Below are positions 6,697 through 13,637 of a DNA stretch of 13,637 nt, piece after piece. Every line of letters begins with the position of its first letter. Position 1 is the stretch's first letter. The DNA comes from Bacteroidota bacterium. Lineage in GTDB: Bacteria > Bacteroidota > Bacteroidia > Bacteroidales > PXBB01. The position numbers were made by a program, and so were the translations under genes. The DNA lies in assembly GCA_022708385.1 (NCBI GenBank), contig JAKIYU010000043.1:1-13637 (forward strand). The letters run 5' to 3'. The notes under the pieces are model-generated. The model searched no databases. It was not told the DNA's origin and saw nothing but the letters and a program-made list of their open reading frames with translations.

Positions 6697-7425
6697 ATGA
6701 AAAAATATTTCTTTACAATTTTTTTAACATCTTCAATCCTTTTGCTTTTCAATGCCTGTCAAAAAGAAAAGAACCCGCAGCCAACCCCCACCCCCACGCC
6801 CACAGTAAACCCTTATCTGGCAGGTCTTGGCGACCATATTGGCTACCCTGCAGGGACACCCTACACACTGCCGCCAGTAATTCATCTTGTAAGTGATATA
6901 CGTGGAGGCTACTATAGTAAAAGCAGTGTAATTAAAAAAAATAAATCCTACAAAGGTCCTTTCCCTATAAACCTCATCCCTAAAAACTGGGTATATTATG
7001 GTACAGGCACTTATGTTGAGTTGTATTTTAAGTTATACAATACACTGACTACCGATACCCTTGTGATTATTCCAGGCGGCCTGATTTTCTGCGACTCATT
7101 AGATAATGACACTTCAAACGGTATTTATCAGAGAGGCTTTATACTTCAGAACGACACAATTTATATCCATGCACATGATACAGCGTACGTGGTCCTTGAA
7201 GCCTACTGTCTTAACGCCAATCTCTCCGCAAGCGATTATGGTGCTGTTTATTATATAGGCCCAGTTACAAGTAATCCTAATCTTAACCAGATTGTTACTA
7301 TTATGTCTGCCAAACAATATCCCTTTGGCCATGAATCAGAAATTCAGGATATTATTTGGAATGTTACCGATTACGGGCAAAACATCACTCAACAGGAAAT
7401 ACAATTTTTAAATAACCTGCCCTAA
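6697..7425 (+). CDS. Surface lipoprotein of unknown function, paralogue 1
   Basis: A 242-residue predicted lipoprotein. The signal peptide has MKK, a hydrophobic core (residues 4-18) and lipobox FNAC with lipidated Cys21. The following QKEK resembles the K-(D/E)-rich lipoprotein export signal described in Bacteroidota, suggesting display on the outer face of the outer membrane. A Pro-Thr linker (about 28-37), encoded by a CCNACN hexanucleotide repeat, leads to a compact domain with LAGLG (41-45), GPFP (87-90), IPGGLIF (125-131), AYCLN (169-173) and IWNVTDYG (220-227). It is clearly a duplicate of the next gene, sharing these blocks throughout. The Cys171 and Gln217 context (YCLN ... IQxIIW) recalls thioester adhesin domains, but the function is unknown. 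No enzymatic motif was recognised. Confidence 0.85.
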   Translation: MKKYFFTIFLTSSILLLFNACQKEKNPQPTPTPTPTVNPYLAGLGDHIGYPAGTPYTLPPVIHLVSDIRGGYYSKSSVIKKNKSYKGPFPINLIPKNWVYYGTGTYVELYFKLYNTLTTDTLVIIPGGLIFCDSLDNDTSNGIYQRGFILQNDTIYIHAHDTAYVVLEAYCLNANLSASDYGAVYYIGPVTSNPNLNQIVTIMSAKQYPFGHESEIQDIIWNVTDYGQNITQQEIQFLNNLP

Positions 7426-7521
7426 CTGTAAAATAAATTATATTTTTATTTTTCAGCAACTAAGATTTTTTTCGTCGTCTTTTATCTGTATAAATAAGTT
7501 ATTAATATTAAAATACAGGTT

Positions 7522-8253
7522 ATGAAAAAAATTTTGTTCTCATCAGCAGTTATTTTAGTGTGTCTTTTTGTTTTTAATGCCTGTAACAAAGGTGATGAAC
7601 CAGCACCGGCAAAACATGGAAATCCCGTACCAACAGGCAATTACCTTGCGGGTCTGGGAACTACCCCCGGCTATCCTGCAGGTCGCCCTTTCGTACTGCC
7701 TCCCCATATAAGCATCGTGAGCTCTATTCGTGGCGGAGAAATGTACAAAAACACAGAAATTGATAAAAAGAAATATACTGGCCCGTTTCCTTTTGACATC
7801 ATACCCAAATCATGGGTAAGCTACGGCACTGGTACTTTTGTAAATCTTTATATAACATTCTATAATTCCCTTCCCCAACCCACAAATATAATTATCCCCG
7901 GAGGATTAATTTTTATTGACTCCCTGGATTTTGACTCAAATTCCGCAGCTGTTTACCAAAAAGGATTTATTCTACAGGACGTTGATATTCCTATTGCCTC
8001 TATGGACACAGCATTCGTTATTCTCAGAGCTTATTGCTTAAACCACACCCTAGCACCCAGTAATTATAATGCTGTTTATTTTATCGGCCCTATAACCAGC
8101 AATCCCGACCTTGACTCAATTGTTACCATTATGGGCACAAAACAATATCCCTTCGGGGAAGAATACAATATCCAGCAAATTATTTGGAATGTGACCGATT
8201 ACGGGCTTAACCTCACATCCTCTGAAGTTCAGTATTTGAACAGCCTGCCCTAA
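7522..8253 (+). CDS. Surface lipoprotein of unknown function, paralogue 2
   Basis: A 243-residue predicted lipoprotein with the same plan as its upstream neighbour: MKK, hydrophobic core, lipobox FNAC (Cys21) and a charged tract NKGDE consistent with surface export. The linker is not the Pro-Thr repeat but a looser Pro-rich one. The mature domains match along their full length with few gaps, by eye around half to three-fifths identical, including YGTGTF, IPGGLIF, KGFILQ, AYCLN (170-174), IGPITSNPDL, KQYPFG and QQIIWNVTDYG. This means tandem duplication followed by divergence. The 96-base gap between the pair has no exact TAnnTTTG box, so the genes may be co-transcribed. Two terminators follow directly. 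The ligand or role is unknown; the divergent surface loop around residues 119-160 may carry specificity. Confidence 0.85.
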   Translation: MKKILFSSAVILVCLFVFNACNKGDEPAPAKHGNPVPTGNYLAGLGTTPGYPAGRPFVLPPHISIVSSIRGGEMYKNTEIDKKKYTGPFPFDIIPKSWVSYGTGTFVNLYITFYNSLPQPTNIIIPGGLIFIDSLDFDSNSAAVYQKGFILQDVDIPIASMDTAFVILRAYCLNHTLAPSNYNAVYFIGPITSNPDLDSIVTIMGTKQYPFGEEYNIQQIIWNVTDYGLNLTSSEVQYLNSLP

Positions 8254-8259
8254 AGATAT

Positions 8260-8283
8260 CAACTTGCCGAACAAGTTGTTTTT
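8260..8283 (+). terminator. Intrinsic terminator 1 after the lipoprotein pair
   Basis: A perfect 7-bp inverted repeat, CAACTTG and CAAGTTG, encloses a 5-base loop and is followed at once by five T residues. It lies 6 bases after the stop codon of the second lipoprotein gene. Confidence 0.7.
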
Positions 8284-8294
8284 AGTTAGTTAGT

Positions 8295-8328
8295 AAAATT
8301 GCCCTGCTCGCTCGGGGCAATTTTTTTT
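8295..8328 (+). terminator. Intrinsic terminator 2 after the lipoprotein pair
   Basis: A perfect 10-bp stem, AAAATTGCCC pairing with GGGCAATTTT, surrounds a 10-base loop and runs into an eight-T tract. It is strong and backs up the first terminator. Its T tract overlaps the -33 element of the next promoter, so transcription ends and restarts within about 40 bases. Confidence 0.85.
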
Positions 8329-8357
8329 GGATAAGATGCTTACTTTTTATACCTTTG
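8326..8357 (+). promoter_or_regulatory. Bacteroidota-type promoter for the rsmE-DUF4159-queA cluster
   Basis: TTTG (8326-8329) is followed after 20 bases by TACCTTTG (8350-8357), an exact match to the TTTG-N20-TAnnTTTG form. The expected transcript start is just before the ATG at 8381. This argues against the upstream in-frame TTG and ATG codons being the rsmE start. Confidence 0.7.
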
Positions 8358-8380
8358 ATGGCATTAATATCAACACCCCT

Positions 8381-9088
8381 ATGCACTTGTTTTTCTCAGA
8401 AGATATTGCGCCCGGTTCTTTATGGATTGAGCCCGGACAGGAAGAAGCCAGGCACCTGTTGCGAACACTCCGCCTTAAAAAAGGGGACGTCGTGTATTTT
8501 ACTGATGGAAAAGGGTTCCTTTACACCTGCGAAATCTTCGACGACAACCTCAAATCTTGTAAACTAAAAATAACAGCCACAAAAGAGAGTAGCCACAAAA
8601 AAACATACCCGGTACATATAGCCTGTGCACTTACTAAAAACCCTGCACGGATTGAATTCTTTATGGAAAAAGCCACTGAAATTGGCATCGATATCTTTAC
8701 ACCGGTTATTTATAAACACAGTGAGAGAATTAAATTCAATACCGAGCGTTTAAAAAAAGTAGCTGTCAGCGCACTAAAACAATCACAAAACCTGTTTTTA
8801 CCTGCAATTGGAAATATAACCGCCTTTAACGAATTTGTAAACCAAGATTTTCCGGCCAGTACTCAAAAATTCCTGTGCCATCAGGAAGGCGCTTCTCATC
8901 TGCAACAATTGGTACAACCTGACAAGCCTGTTGTTGTAATGATTGGGCCAGAAGGTGATTTTGATAAAAAAGAAATAGCTTTGGCCAAAAAAGCAAGTTT
9001 TCAAACCGCCCATTTGGGAAGCCACCGCCTGCGCACCGAAACGGCAGCCCTGCTGGCCTGCAGTATTATTAACCTATGCAATGCCTGA
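8381..9088 (+). CDS. rsmE: 16S rRNA (uracil1498-N3)-methyltransferase RsmE
   Basis: SPOUT-class, SAM-dependent enzyme that methylates N3 of U1498 in 16S rRNA, near the decoding site. The protein has 235 residues. An N-terminal PUA-like part carries the segment EARHLLRTLRLKKGD (about 22-36). The knot domain begins with KNPARIEFFMEKATEIG (about 88-104), the family's K-x-x-R-x-E-x-x-x-EKATE-G block. At its C-terminus are the SAM-binding IGPEGDF and LGSHRLRTETAAL blocks. The start MHLFFSED was chosen because relatives begin here and because the promoter -7 box lies within the apparent upstream extension. It is first in a cluster with the DUF4159 gene 12 bases downstream. Confidence 0.95.
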   Translation: MHLFFSEDIAPGSLWIEPGQEEARHLLRTLRLKKGDVVYFTDGKGFLYTCEIFDDNLKSCKLKITATKESSHKKTYPVHIACALTKNPARIEFFMEKATEIGIDIFTPVIYKHSERIKFNTERLKKVAVSALKQSQNLFLPAIGNITAFNEFVNQDFPASTQKFLCHQEGASHLQQLVQPDKPVVVMIGPEGDFDKKEIALAKKASFQTAHLGSHRLRTETAALLACSIINLCNA

Positions 9089-9100
9089 TACAGCTGAAGT

Positions 9101-9766
9101 ATGAAAAAAATAATTTTAATAACACTAATGACAGTTTATGGGTATGTTTTTGCGCAACCCAACCCTTCGCTGAAAATTGCCTTACTGAAATACCGCGGTG
9201 GCGGCGACTGGTACGCCAATCCAACCTCATTAACAAATCTCATTCAGTTCTGCAATAAAAACCTTGGTACTACTATAGCGCCTGAAAATGATATTGTTGA
9301 TGCAGGTAGTCCCGAAATTTTCAACTACCCGTTTGTGCACATGACCGGCCATGGCAATGTAATTTTTTCCGACTCTGAAGTTCAGAACCTGCGCAAATAC
9401 CTTATCGGTGGCGGCTTTTTGCATATCGACGACAATTATGGCATGGATGAATTCATCAAGCCTCAGCTAAAAAAAATATTTCCCGAACTCGAACTCATCG
9501 AATTACCTTTTTCCCATCCCATTTATAAGCAGAAATACGATTTTAAAAACGGCCTGCCAAAGATACACGAACACGATGGCAAAGCCCCCCAGGGATTTGG
9601 ATATATATGGGAAGGCCGGCTGGTCATTTTTTATTCCTACGAAACCGATCTGGGTGATGGTTGGGAAGATGCCAGTGTACATGGCGATTCTGAAGCCACG
9701 CGTACAAAAGCCCTGCAAATGGGTGCAAATATTATCCAGTATGTTTTTGGTAATAATGAAAAATAA
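9101..9766 (+). CDS. Secreted DUF4159 family protein
   Basis: A 221-residue protein with a signal peptide (residues 1-18, MKKIILI core, VFAQ cleavage region), so periplasmic or exported. The mature part is a single DUF4159 domain, thought to have a class I glutamine amidotransferase-like fold. Conserved blocks are KYRGGGDWYAN (30-40), TGHGN (82-86), GGGFLHIDDNYG (103-114), LPKIHEHDGKAPQG (152-165) and TDLGDGWED (182-190). No biochemical activity is established for the family. In many Bacteroidota it neighbours gliding or aerotolerance-type gene sets; here it is squeezed between two RNA-modification genes. It starts 12 bases after rsmE and its last codons overlap the likely queA start by 11 bases, so it is almost certainly co-transcribed. 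Confidence 0.9.
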   Translation: MKKIILITLMTVYGYVFAQPNPSLKIALLKYRGGGDWYANPTSLTNLIQFCNKNLGTTIAPENDIVDAGSPEIFNYPFVHMTGHGNVIFSDSEVQNLRKYLIGGGFLHIDDNYGMDEFIKPQLKKIFPELELIELPFSHPIYKQKYDFKNGLPKIHEHDGKAPQGFGYIWEGRLVIFYSYETDLGDGWEDASVHGDSEATRTKALQMGANIIQYVFGNNEK

Positions 9767-10976
9767 TTATCAGATGATACAGCCTGAGGATGTTAATATC
9801 GAAGAATATGCTTATGATCTTCCTGATGAAAAAATAGCATATTATCCACCTGCCGTCAGAGGGCAATCAAAATTGCTCATTCATCACAACAAAACCATTT
9901 CCGATGCTGCCTTTGAAGAGATTCACTCTTTCATAAAACCCCATACACTCCTCGTTTTCAACCAAACAAAAGTAGTACATGCCCGTCTGCTTTTTGAAAA
10001 GGAAAACGGCAGTATCATTGAAATTTTTTGCCTGGAGCCCTTATTACCGGAAACAGAATTAACAAAAGCATTTATGCAACCGCCGGATGTAACCTGGCGT
10101 TGTTTGGTTGGCAAAGCCCGTAAATGGAAATCAGGCAAGCTGACTATGGCCGATGGAAAAACGATACTTACAGCCGAAAAAAAGGCTAACTTGAAAGACA
10201 GTTTTGTAATCCTGTTTTCTTGGAATGATGCCAGCAAAACCTTCGCCGATATTCTGCTGCAATTTGGACACATACCGTTGCCTCCTTATATAAAACGGTC
10301 TGATGAAAAAATTGATGCCGACAGGTACCAAACTGTTTTCGCAAAAGCAGAAGGCTCTGTGGCAGCGCCAACGGCTGGGCTTCACTTCAGCAAAACATTG
10401 TTAGAAAAAATTGATAGCATCGAAGGGTGTAAAACAGATTATATTACACTGCATGTAGGTGCAGGCACCTTCAAACCTGTAACAACCAGTGTACGCAATC
10501 ACCTCATGCACACCGAAAAAATATATATTACCCATAATAATATTACCCGCCTGATTGAATACCTGAACAAGGGCAACATCCTAGCTGTTGGCACTACTTC
10601 GCTCAGAACGCTTGAAAGCCTTTACTGGATTGGCGTAAACATATTAGAAAATGCACCAGAGCCCTACAATGTAAGTCAGTTTACCCCTTACATGAAAAAC
10701 ACCTCTTTTTCGCCACAGGAAGCCCTTATTGCAATAAATCAACTTCTGCAAGACAACCAAAAGGAATTTTTTGAAGCATCAACAAGTCTTTTTATAATAC
10801 CTGGTTATAAATTCCGTATTGTAAACCAGCTGATTACAAATTTTCATCAACCACGAAGCACCCTCCTGCTCCTGATTGCCGCTTTTACAGACAACCATTG
10901 GAAAAAAATATATGACCATGCTCTGACAAACAACTACAAGTTTTTAAGTTATGGCGATGCCTGTTATTTTTTTTAA
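9756..10976 (+). CDS. queA: S-adenosylmethionine:tRNA ribosyltransferase-isomerase QueA
   Basis: Transfers and isomerises the ribosyl moiety of SAM onto 7-aminomethyl-7-deazaguanine in tRNA to give epoxyqueuosine, the penultimate step of queuosine synthesis. The protein has 406 residues against 356 in E. coli. Motifs are YDLPDEKIAYYP (20-31), NQTKVVHARL (69-78), HIPLPPYI (172-179), AAPTAGLHF (203-211), LHVGAGTFKPV (232-242), GTTSLRTLESL (279-289), ITNFHQPRSTLL (360-371) and the terminal YGDA. The extra length includes a segment near residues 300-345, as in other Bacteroidota QueA. The open frame extends further upstream but is there only the shifted reading of the preceding gene. I chose the ATG of MKNNYQ, which overlaps that gene's stop by 11 bases; MIQPED, six codons later (9774), is the alternative. 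No other queuosine gene is in view. Confidence 0.93.
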   Translation: MKNNYQMIQPEDVNIEEYAYDLPDEKIAYYPPAVRGQSKLLIHHNKTISDAAFEEIHSFIKPHTLLVFNQTKVVHARLLFEKENGSIIEIFCLEPLLPETELTKAFMQPPDVTWRCLVGKARKWKSGKLTMADGKTILTAEKKANLKDSFVILFSWNDASKTFADILLQFGHIPLPPYIKRSDEKIDADRYQTVFAKAEGSVAAPTAGLHFSKTLLEKIDSIEGCKTDYITLHVGAGTFKPVTTSVRNHLMHTEKIYITHNNITRLIEYLNKGNILAVGTTSLRTLESLYWIGVNILENAPEPYNVSQFTPYMKNTSFSPQEALIAINQLLQDNQKEFFEASTSLFIIPGYKFRIVNQLITNFHQPRSTLLLLIAAFTDNHWKKIYDHALTNNYKFLSYGDACYFF

Positions 10977-11005
10977 TATCCATCAACCGTAAAATGAAAA
11001 TTATT

Positions 11006-11013
11006 TAAATTTG
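11006..11013 (+). promoter_or_regulatory. Candidate -7 element for hutU
   Basis: TAAATTTG is an exact TAnnTTTG match 20 bases before the hutU ATG, in the only gap between queA and hutU. No TTTG is present about 20 bases upstream (the sequence there is CCATCAACC), so the promoter is half-supported. Confidence 0.4.
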
Positions 11014-11033
11014 AAACCATAAATCTGAAACTT

Positions 11034-13040
11034 ATGACCACAGAACAATTTCAAGCAACAATATTACAGGGCATTCCGAATGTGATACCTCCTAAAAAGG
11101 CTTACGAAGCTCACATCAATCATGCCCCTAAAAGAAAAGACATACTCACACCCGAAGAAAAGAAACTGGCTTTGCGCAATGCCCTGCGTTATTTTTCCCC
11201 GGAACACCATACCACATTGTCCCGTGATTTTAAGGAAGAACTTGAAAAATTCGGTCGCATCTATATGTACAGGTACCGCCCCGACTATAAAATCACAGCC
11301 CGAAAGATTGACGACTTTCCCCACAGGTCGAAACAGGCAGCTGCCATTATGCTTATGCTGTCAAATAATCTCGATGAAGCCGTTGCACAACATCCCCACG
11401 AACTGATTACCTATGGAGGCAACGGTGCTGTTTTTCAAAACTGGGCACAGTATCTGATAACCATGAAGTACCTGGCCACCATGACTGATGAGCAAACGCT
11501 TGTATTGTACTCTGGGCACCCGCTGGGGTTGTTTCCTTCGCACAAAGATGCCCCAAGAGTAGTGGTTACCAACGGCATGATGATACCTAACTATTCCAAA
11601 GCCGATGACTGGGAGCGTTTTAATGCACTTGGCGTCACACAGTATGGCCAGATGACCGCTGGTTCGTTTATGTATATCGGGCCTCAGGGCATTGTGCATG
11701 GCACCACCATTACCATACTTAACGCCGGTAGAAAGATTCAAAAAAGCAGTGACTCGCTTGCCGGAAAAATATTTGTATCCTCCGGGCTGGGAGGTATGTC
11801 TGGCGCCCAGCCAAAAGCTGCTGTCATAGCAGGGGCTATAGGCATCATTGCAGAGGTAAACCCCAAAGCCACAATGACACGCTATTCGCAGGGATGGGTC
11901 AACGAAGTATATGATGACCTCGACAAACTTATAAACCGCGCCAGGAAAGCACGCAGCAATAAAGAAGCCGTTTCACTGGCGTATCAGGGCAATATTGTCA
12001 ATCTCTGGGAAAAGTTATATGAGGAAAATATTGAAGTTGAACTGGGTTCAGACCAGACTTCGCTGCACAATCCCTGGGCCGGAGGTTATTATCCAGCCGG
12101 CCTGGACTTCGAAGAAGCCCAAAAAATGATGGCCGAACAACCGAATTTATTCAAAAAACATGTCAAAGAAAGTCTTGTCAGGCATGTTGCTGCCATCAAT
12201 AAAATGACCTCACGGGGTATGTACTTTTTCGATTACGGCAACGCCTTCCTGCTCGAATCGTCGCGGGCAGGGGCCGACATTATGAATGCAGACGGCACTT
12301 TTAAATACCCCTCCTATGTGCAAGATATCATGGGGCCTATGTATTTCGATTTCGGTTTTGGCCCTTTCAGGTGGGTATGCACCTCCTCCGACCCCAACGA
12401 CCTCGAAACTACCGACAATATTGCAGCAGAAGTCCTTGAGGAAATCTATAAAACAGCGCCGGAAGAAATAAAACAACAATTACAGGACAATATTCACTGG
12501 ATACGTTCGGCACAACAAAACAAGCTGGTGGTAGGCTCTCAGGCACGTATATTATATGCCGACTGCGAAGGGCGCACAAAAATAGCCCGTAAATTCAACA
12601 AAGCCATTCGCGATGGCCTTATCAGTGCCCCTGTTGTACTGGGCAGAGACCACCATGATGTATCCGGAACAGACTCGCCTTACAGAGAAACATCCAATAT
12701 TTACGATGGCTCGCGCTTTACTGCTGACATGGCTATTCAGAATGTTATCGGTGACGCCTTCAGGGGTGCTACGTGGGTTTCGATACACAATGGAGGCGGC
12801 GTAGGTTGGGGAGAGGTTATTAATGGCGGCTTTGGCATGGTGCTCGATGGCTCAGCCGATGCCGACAGAAGACTTGAAGCTATGCTTTTTTGGGATGTCA
12901 ACAATGGCATAGCACGCCGCAGCTGGGCCCGTAACCCCCACGCTATCTTCGCTATAAAACGCACCATGACATTTGAAAAAAATTTAACCGTAACCCTCCC
13001 TAATTTGGTTGACGACACTATTATCAACGATGTTTTCTGA
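11034..13040 (+). CDS. hutU: Urocanate hydratase (urocanase), long eukaryote-like form
   Basis: Adds water to urocanate to give 4-imidazolone-5-propionate, the second step of histidine breakdown, using tightly bound NAD+ as electrophile; cytoplasmic. The protein has 668 residues, near human UROC1 (676) and well above the 550-560 of Pseudomonas or Bacillus HutU. Family blocks are YGGNGAVFQNW (127-137), YSGHPLGLFPSH (159-170), NGMMIPNY (180-187), QYGQMTAGSFMYIGPQGI (203-220), the NAD-binding SGLGGMSGAQ (250-259), GSDQTSLHNP (338-347), GRDHHDVSGTDSP (537-549) and HNGGGVGWGE (585-594). The motif ARILY (504-508) stands where short-form enzymes have ARICW, so that cysteine is absent, as in the animal form. 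The histidine ammonia-lyase and imidazolonepropionase genes are not in the window. Confidence 0.96.
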   Translation: MTTEQFQATILQGIPNVIPPKKAYEAHINHAPKRKDILTPEEKKLALRNALRYFSPEHHTTLSRDFKEELEKFGRIYMYRYRPDYKITARKIDDFPHRSKQAAAIMLMLSNNLDEAVAQHPHELITYGGNGAVFQNWAQYLITMKYLATMTDEQTLVLYSGHPLGLFPSHKDAPRVVVTNGMMIPNYSKADDWERFNALGVTQYGQMTAGSFMYIGPQGIVHGTTITILNAGRKIQKSSDSLAGKIFVSSGLGGMSGAQPKAAVIAGAIGIIAEVNPKATMTRYSQGWVNEVYDDLDKLINRARKARSNKEAVSLAYQGNIVNLWEKLYEENIEVELGSDQTSLHNPWAGGYYPAGLDFEEAQKMMAEQPNLFKKHVKESLVRHVAAINKMTSRGMYFFDYGNAFLLESSRAGADIMNADGTFKYPSYVQDIMGPMYFDFGFGPFRWVCTSSDPNDLETTDNIAAEVLEEIYKTAPEEIKQQLQDNIHWIRSAQQNKLVVGSQARILYADCEGRTKIARKFNKAIRDGLISAPVVLGRDHHDVSGTDSPYRETSNIYDGSRFTADMAIQNVIGDAFRGATWVSIHNGGGVGWGEVINGGFGMVLDGSADADRRLEAMLFWDVNNGIARRSWARNPHAIFAIKRTMTFEKNLTVTLPNLVDDTIINDVF

Positions 13041-13063
13041 AAATATAAAAGGAATAACAAACA

Positions 13064-13564
13064 ATGAATAAAAAACCATTAATTCTAATTCTAGCCTGCC
13101 TGCTTTGGTTTAGCAATGCAATGTTTCCAAATAACCTAACCATTACATCAGCTCCCACACTAATAAATCCATCTCCGGTTGACAAGCATGTTTTTATCAA
13201 TTTCAGCCTTTCGTGGGAAAATTCGTGGCGTAACAACACAAATTATGATGCCATATGGATTTTTGTTAAATACAAAGCAAACAACGGTATCTGGGAGCAT
13301 GCCTACCTCGACATCAATGCATCAGAATACATAGTCATGGATGAGAATGGAACGGGCGCGCAATTCGAACCTGGCGTGAACAATATTTCAGGTCAGAACC
13401 GTGGTGTAGGGGTTTTCCTGTACAGAAACGCAAACGGTCAGGGAGATATTAACTGGCAAAACATTCTTCTTAAATGGAACTACGGCGAAAATGGAGTAAA
13501 TAATCACGATTCTGTTACCGTACAGGTGTTTGTGCCGAATGTAATGGTGCTTCCTGTTACCTGA
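13064..13564 (+). CDS. Secreted protein with a WENSWR-type N-terminal domain; probably truncated
   Basis: A 166-residue exported protein. The signal peptide is MNKK plus a hydrophobic core to about residue 19, with cleavage near SNA. Cys12 lies inside the core and is not a convincing lipobox. The mature domain has FSLSWENSWR (47-56), WIFVKYK (65-71), GVGVFLYR (114-121) and LKWNYGENGV (136-145). I recall this beta-rich module in Bacteroidota secreted proteins, where it precedes a formylglycine-generating-enzyme-like (SUMF1) domain beginning with a VPEG-like motif. Here the frame stops at VMVLPVT, just where that junction would be, and a continuation exists in another frame. The gene is therefore either a short natural form or a frameshifted one. 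It follows hutU by 23 bases and could be co-transcribed. Confidence 0.65.
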   Translation: MNKKPLILILACLLWFSNAMFPNNLTITSAPTLINPSPVDKHVFINFSLSWENSWRNNTNYDAIWIFVKYKANNGIWEHAYLDINASEYIVMDENGTGAQFEPGVNNISGQNRGVGVFLYRNANGQGDINWQNILLKWNYGENGVNNHDSVTVQVFVPNVMVLPVT

Positions 13565-13637
13565 AAAGGCGTGTTTTGACTGTTGCCGGTATGAAAGCGC
13601 GAGAATGACGAACCGTCGCCTATCCAGAATGCACCCT
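13545..13637 (+). other. Possible frameshifted continuation of the last gene, open to the window edge
   Basis: After the TGA of the secreted protein, the third forward frame is open from 13545 to the edge and contains LLPEKACFD at 13554-13580. The P-E-K-x-x-F pattern is where related proteins, as I recall them, read VPEGxF at the start of the next domain. The final 40 bases look richer in G and C than the preceding gene. The stretch is too short for a firm call; no terminator or other gene was seen in it. Confidence 0.25.

Noticed and set aside
7430..7452. AT-only inverted repeat after lipoprotein 1 as a terminator
   Set aside because: The stem AAAATAAA/TTTATTTT has no GC pair, is weak and is expected by chance in this composition.
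8327..8380. Longer RsmE start at TTG or at ATG 8336
   Set aside because: Both precede or overlap the promoter -7 box and terminator T tract; family homology begins at MHLFFSED.
9576..9755. N-terminal extension of queA
   Set aside because: These codons are the out-of-frame reading of the DUF4159 gene; QueA homology begins at about 9790.
11361..11741. 126-codon minus-strand reading frame inside hutU
   Set aside because: It is antisense to strongly conserved urocanase blocks and has no recognisable protein features.

Overview
The window looks like a chromosomal segment of a Bacteroidota bacterium, probably a Bacteroidia-like lineage. The evidence is AT-rich intergenic DNA, starts with little or no Shine-Dalgarno pairing, promoter boxes of the TAnnTTTG type, lipoproteins with charged residues just after the lipobox cysteine, and the forms of PriA, QueA, DUF4159 and long urocanase usual in that phylum. 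Gene families were assigned by recognising motifs; no database search was run.

Layout. The left edge cuts into ettA (ABC-F translation factor). Next is a small four-helix-bundle gene (23S rRNA intervening-sequence/S23 family) lying between two inverted 7-bp-periodic repeat arrays, then a SLC13/ArsB-superfamily transporter. A 63-bp CTTTCTA-type heptad array exactly fills the gap between the transporter stop and the stop of convergent priA. On the minus strand, pfkA and priA follow one another. Divergent from pfkA are two paralogous outer-surface lipoprotein genes of unknown function, closed by two tandem hairpin terminators. A well-formed promoter overlapping the second terminator starts a tight rsmE - DUF4159 - queA cluster. 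A long (eukaryote-like) urocanate hydratase gene and a gene for a secreted protein follow. The last gene ends early relative to what I recall of its relatives and may be frameshifted near the right edge.

How the genes relate. Most are housekeeping: translation (ettA), replication restart (priA), glycolysis (pfkA), rRNA and tRNA modification (rsmE, queA) and histidine catabolism (hutU). The accessory material is the four-helix cassette with its heptad arms, the convergent-gap heptad array, the lipoprotein pair and the C-terminal secreted gene. The most unusual signal is the 7-bp periodicity. It appears as CAAA-heptads left of the four-helix gene, the reverse-complement TTTG-heptads right of it, and CTT-heptads downstream of the neighbouring transporter. 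No rRNA, tRNA, CRISPR array, transposase or reverse transcriptase was seen, and no gene-free stretch exceeds about 140 bases.
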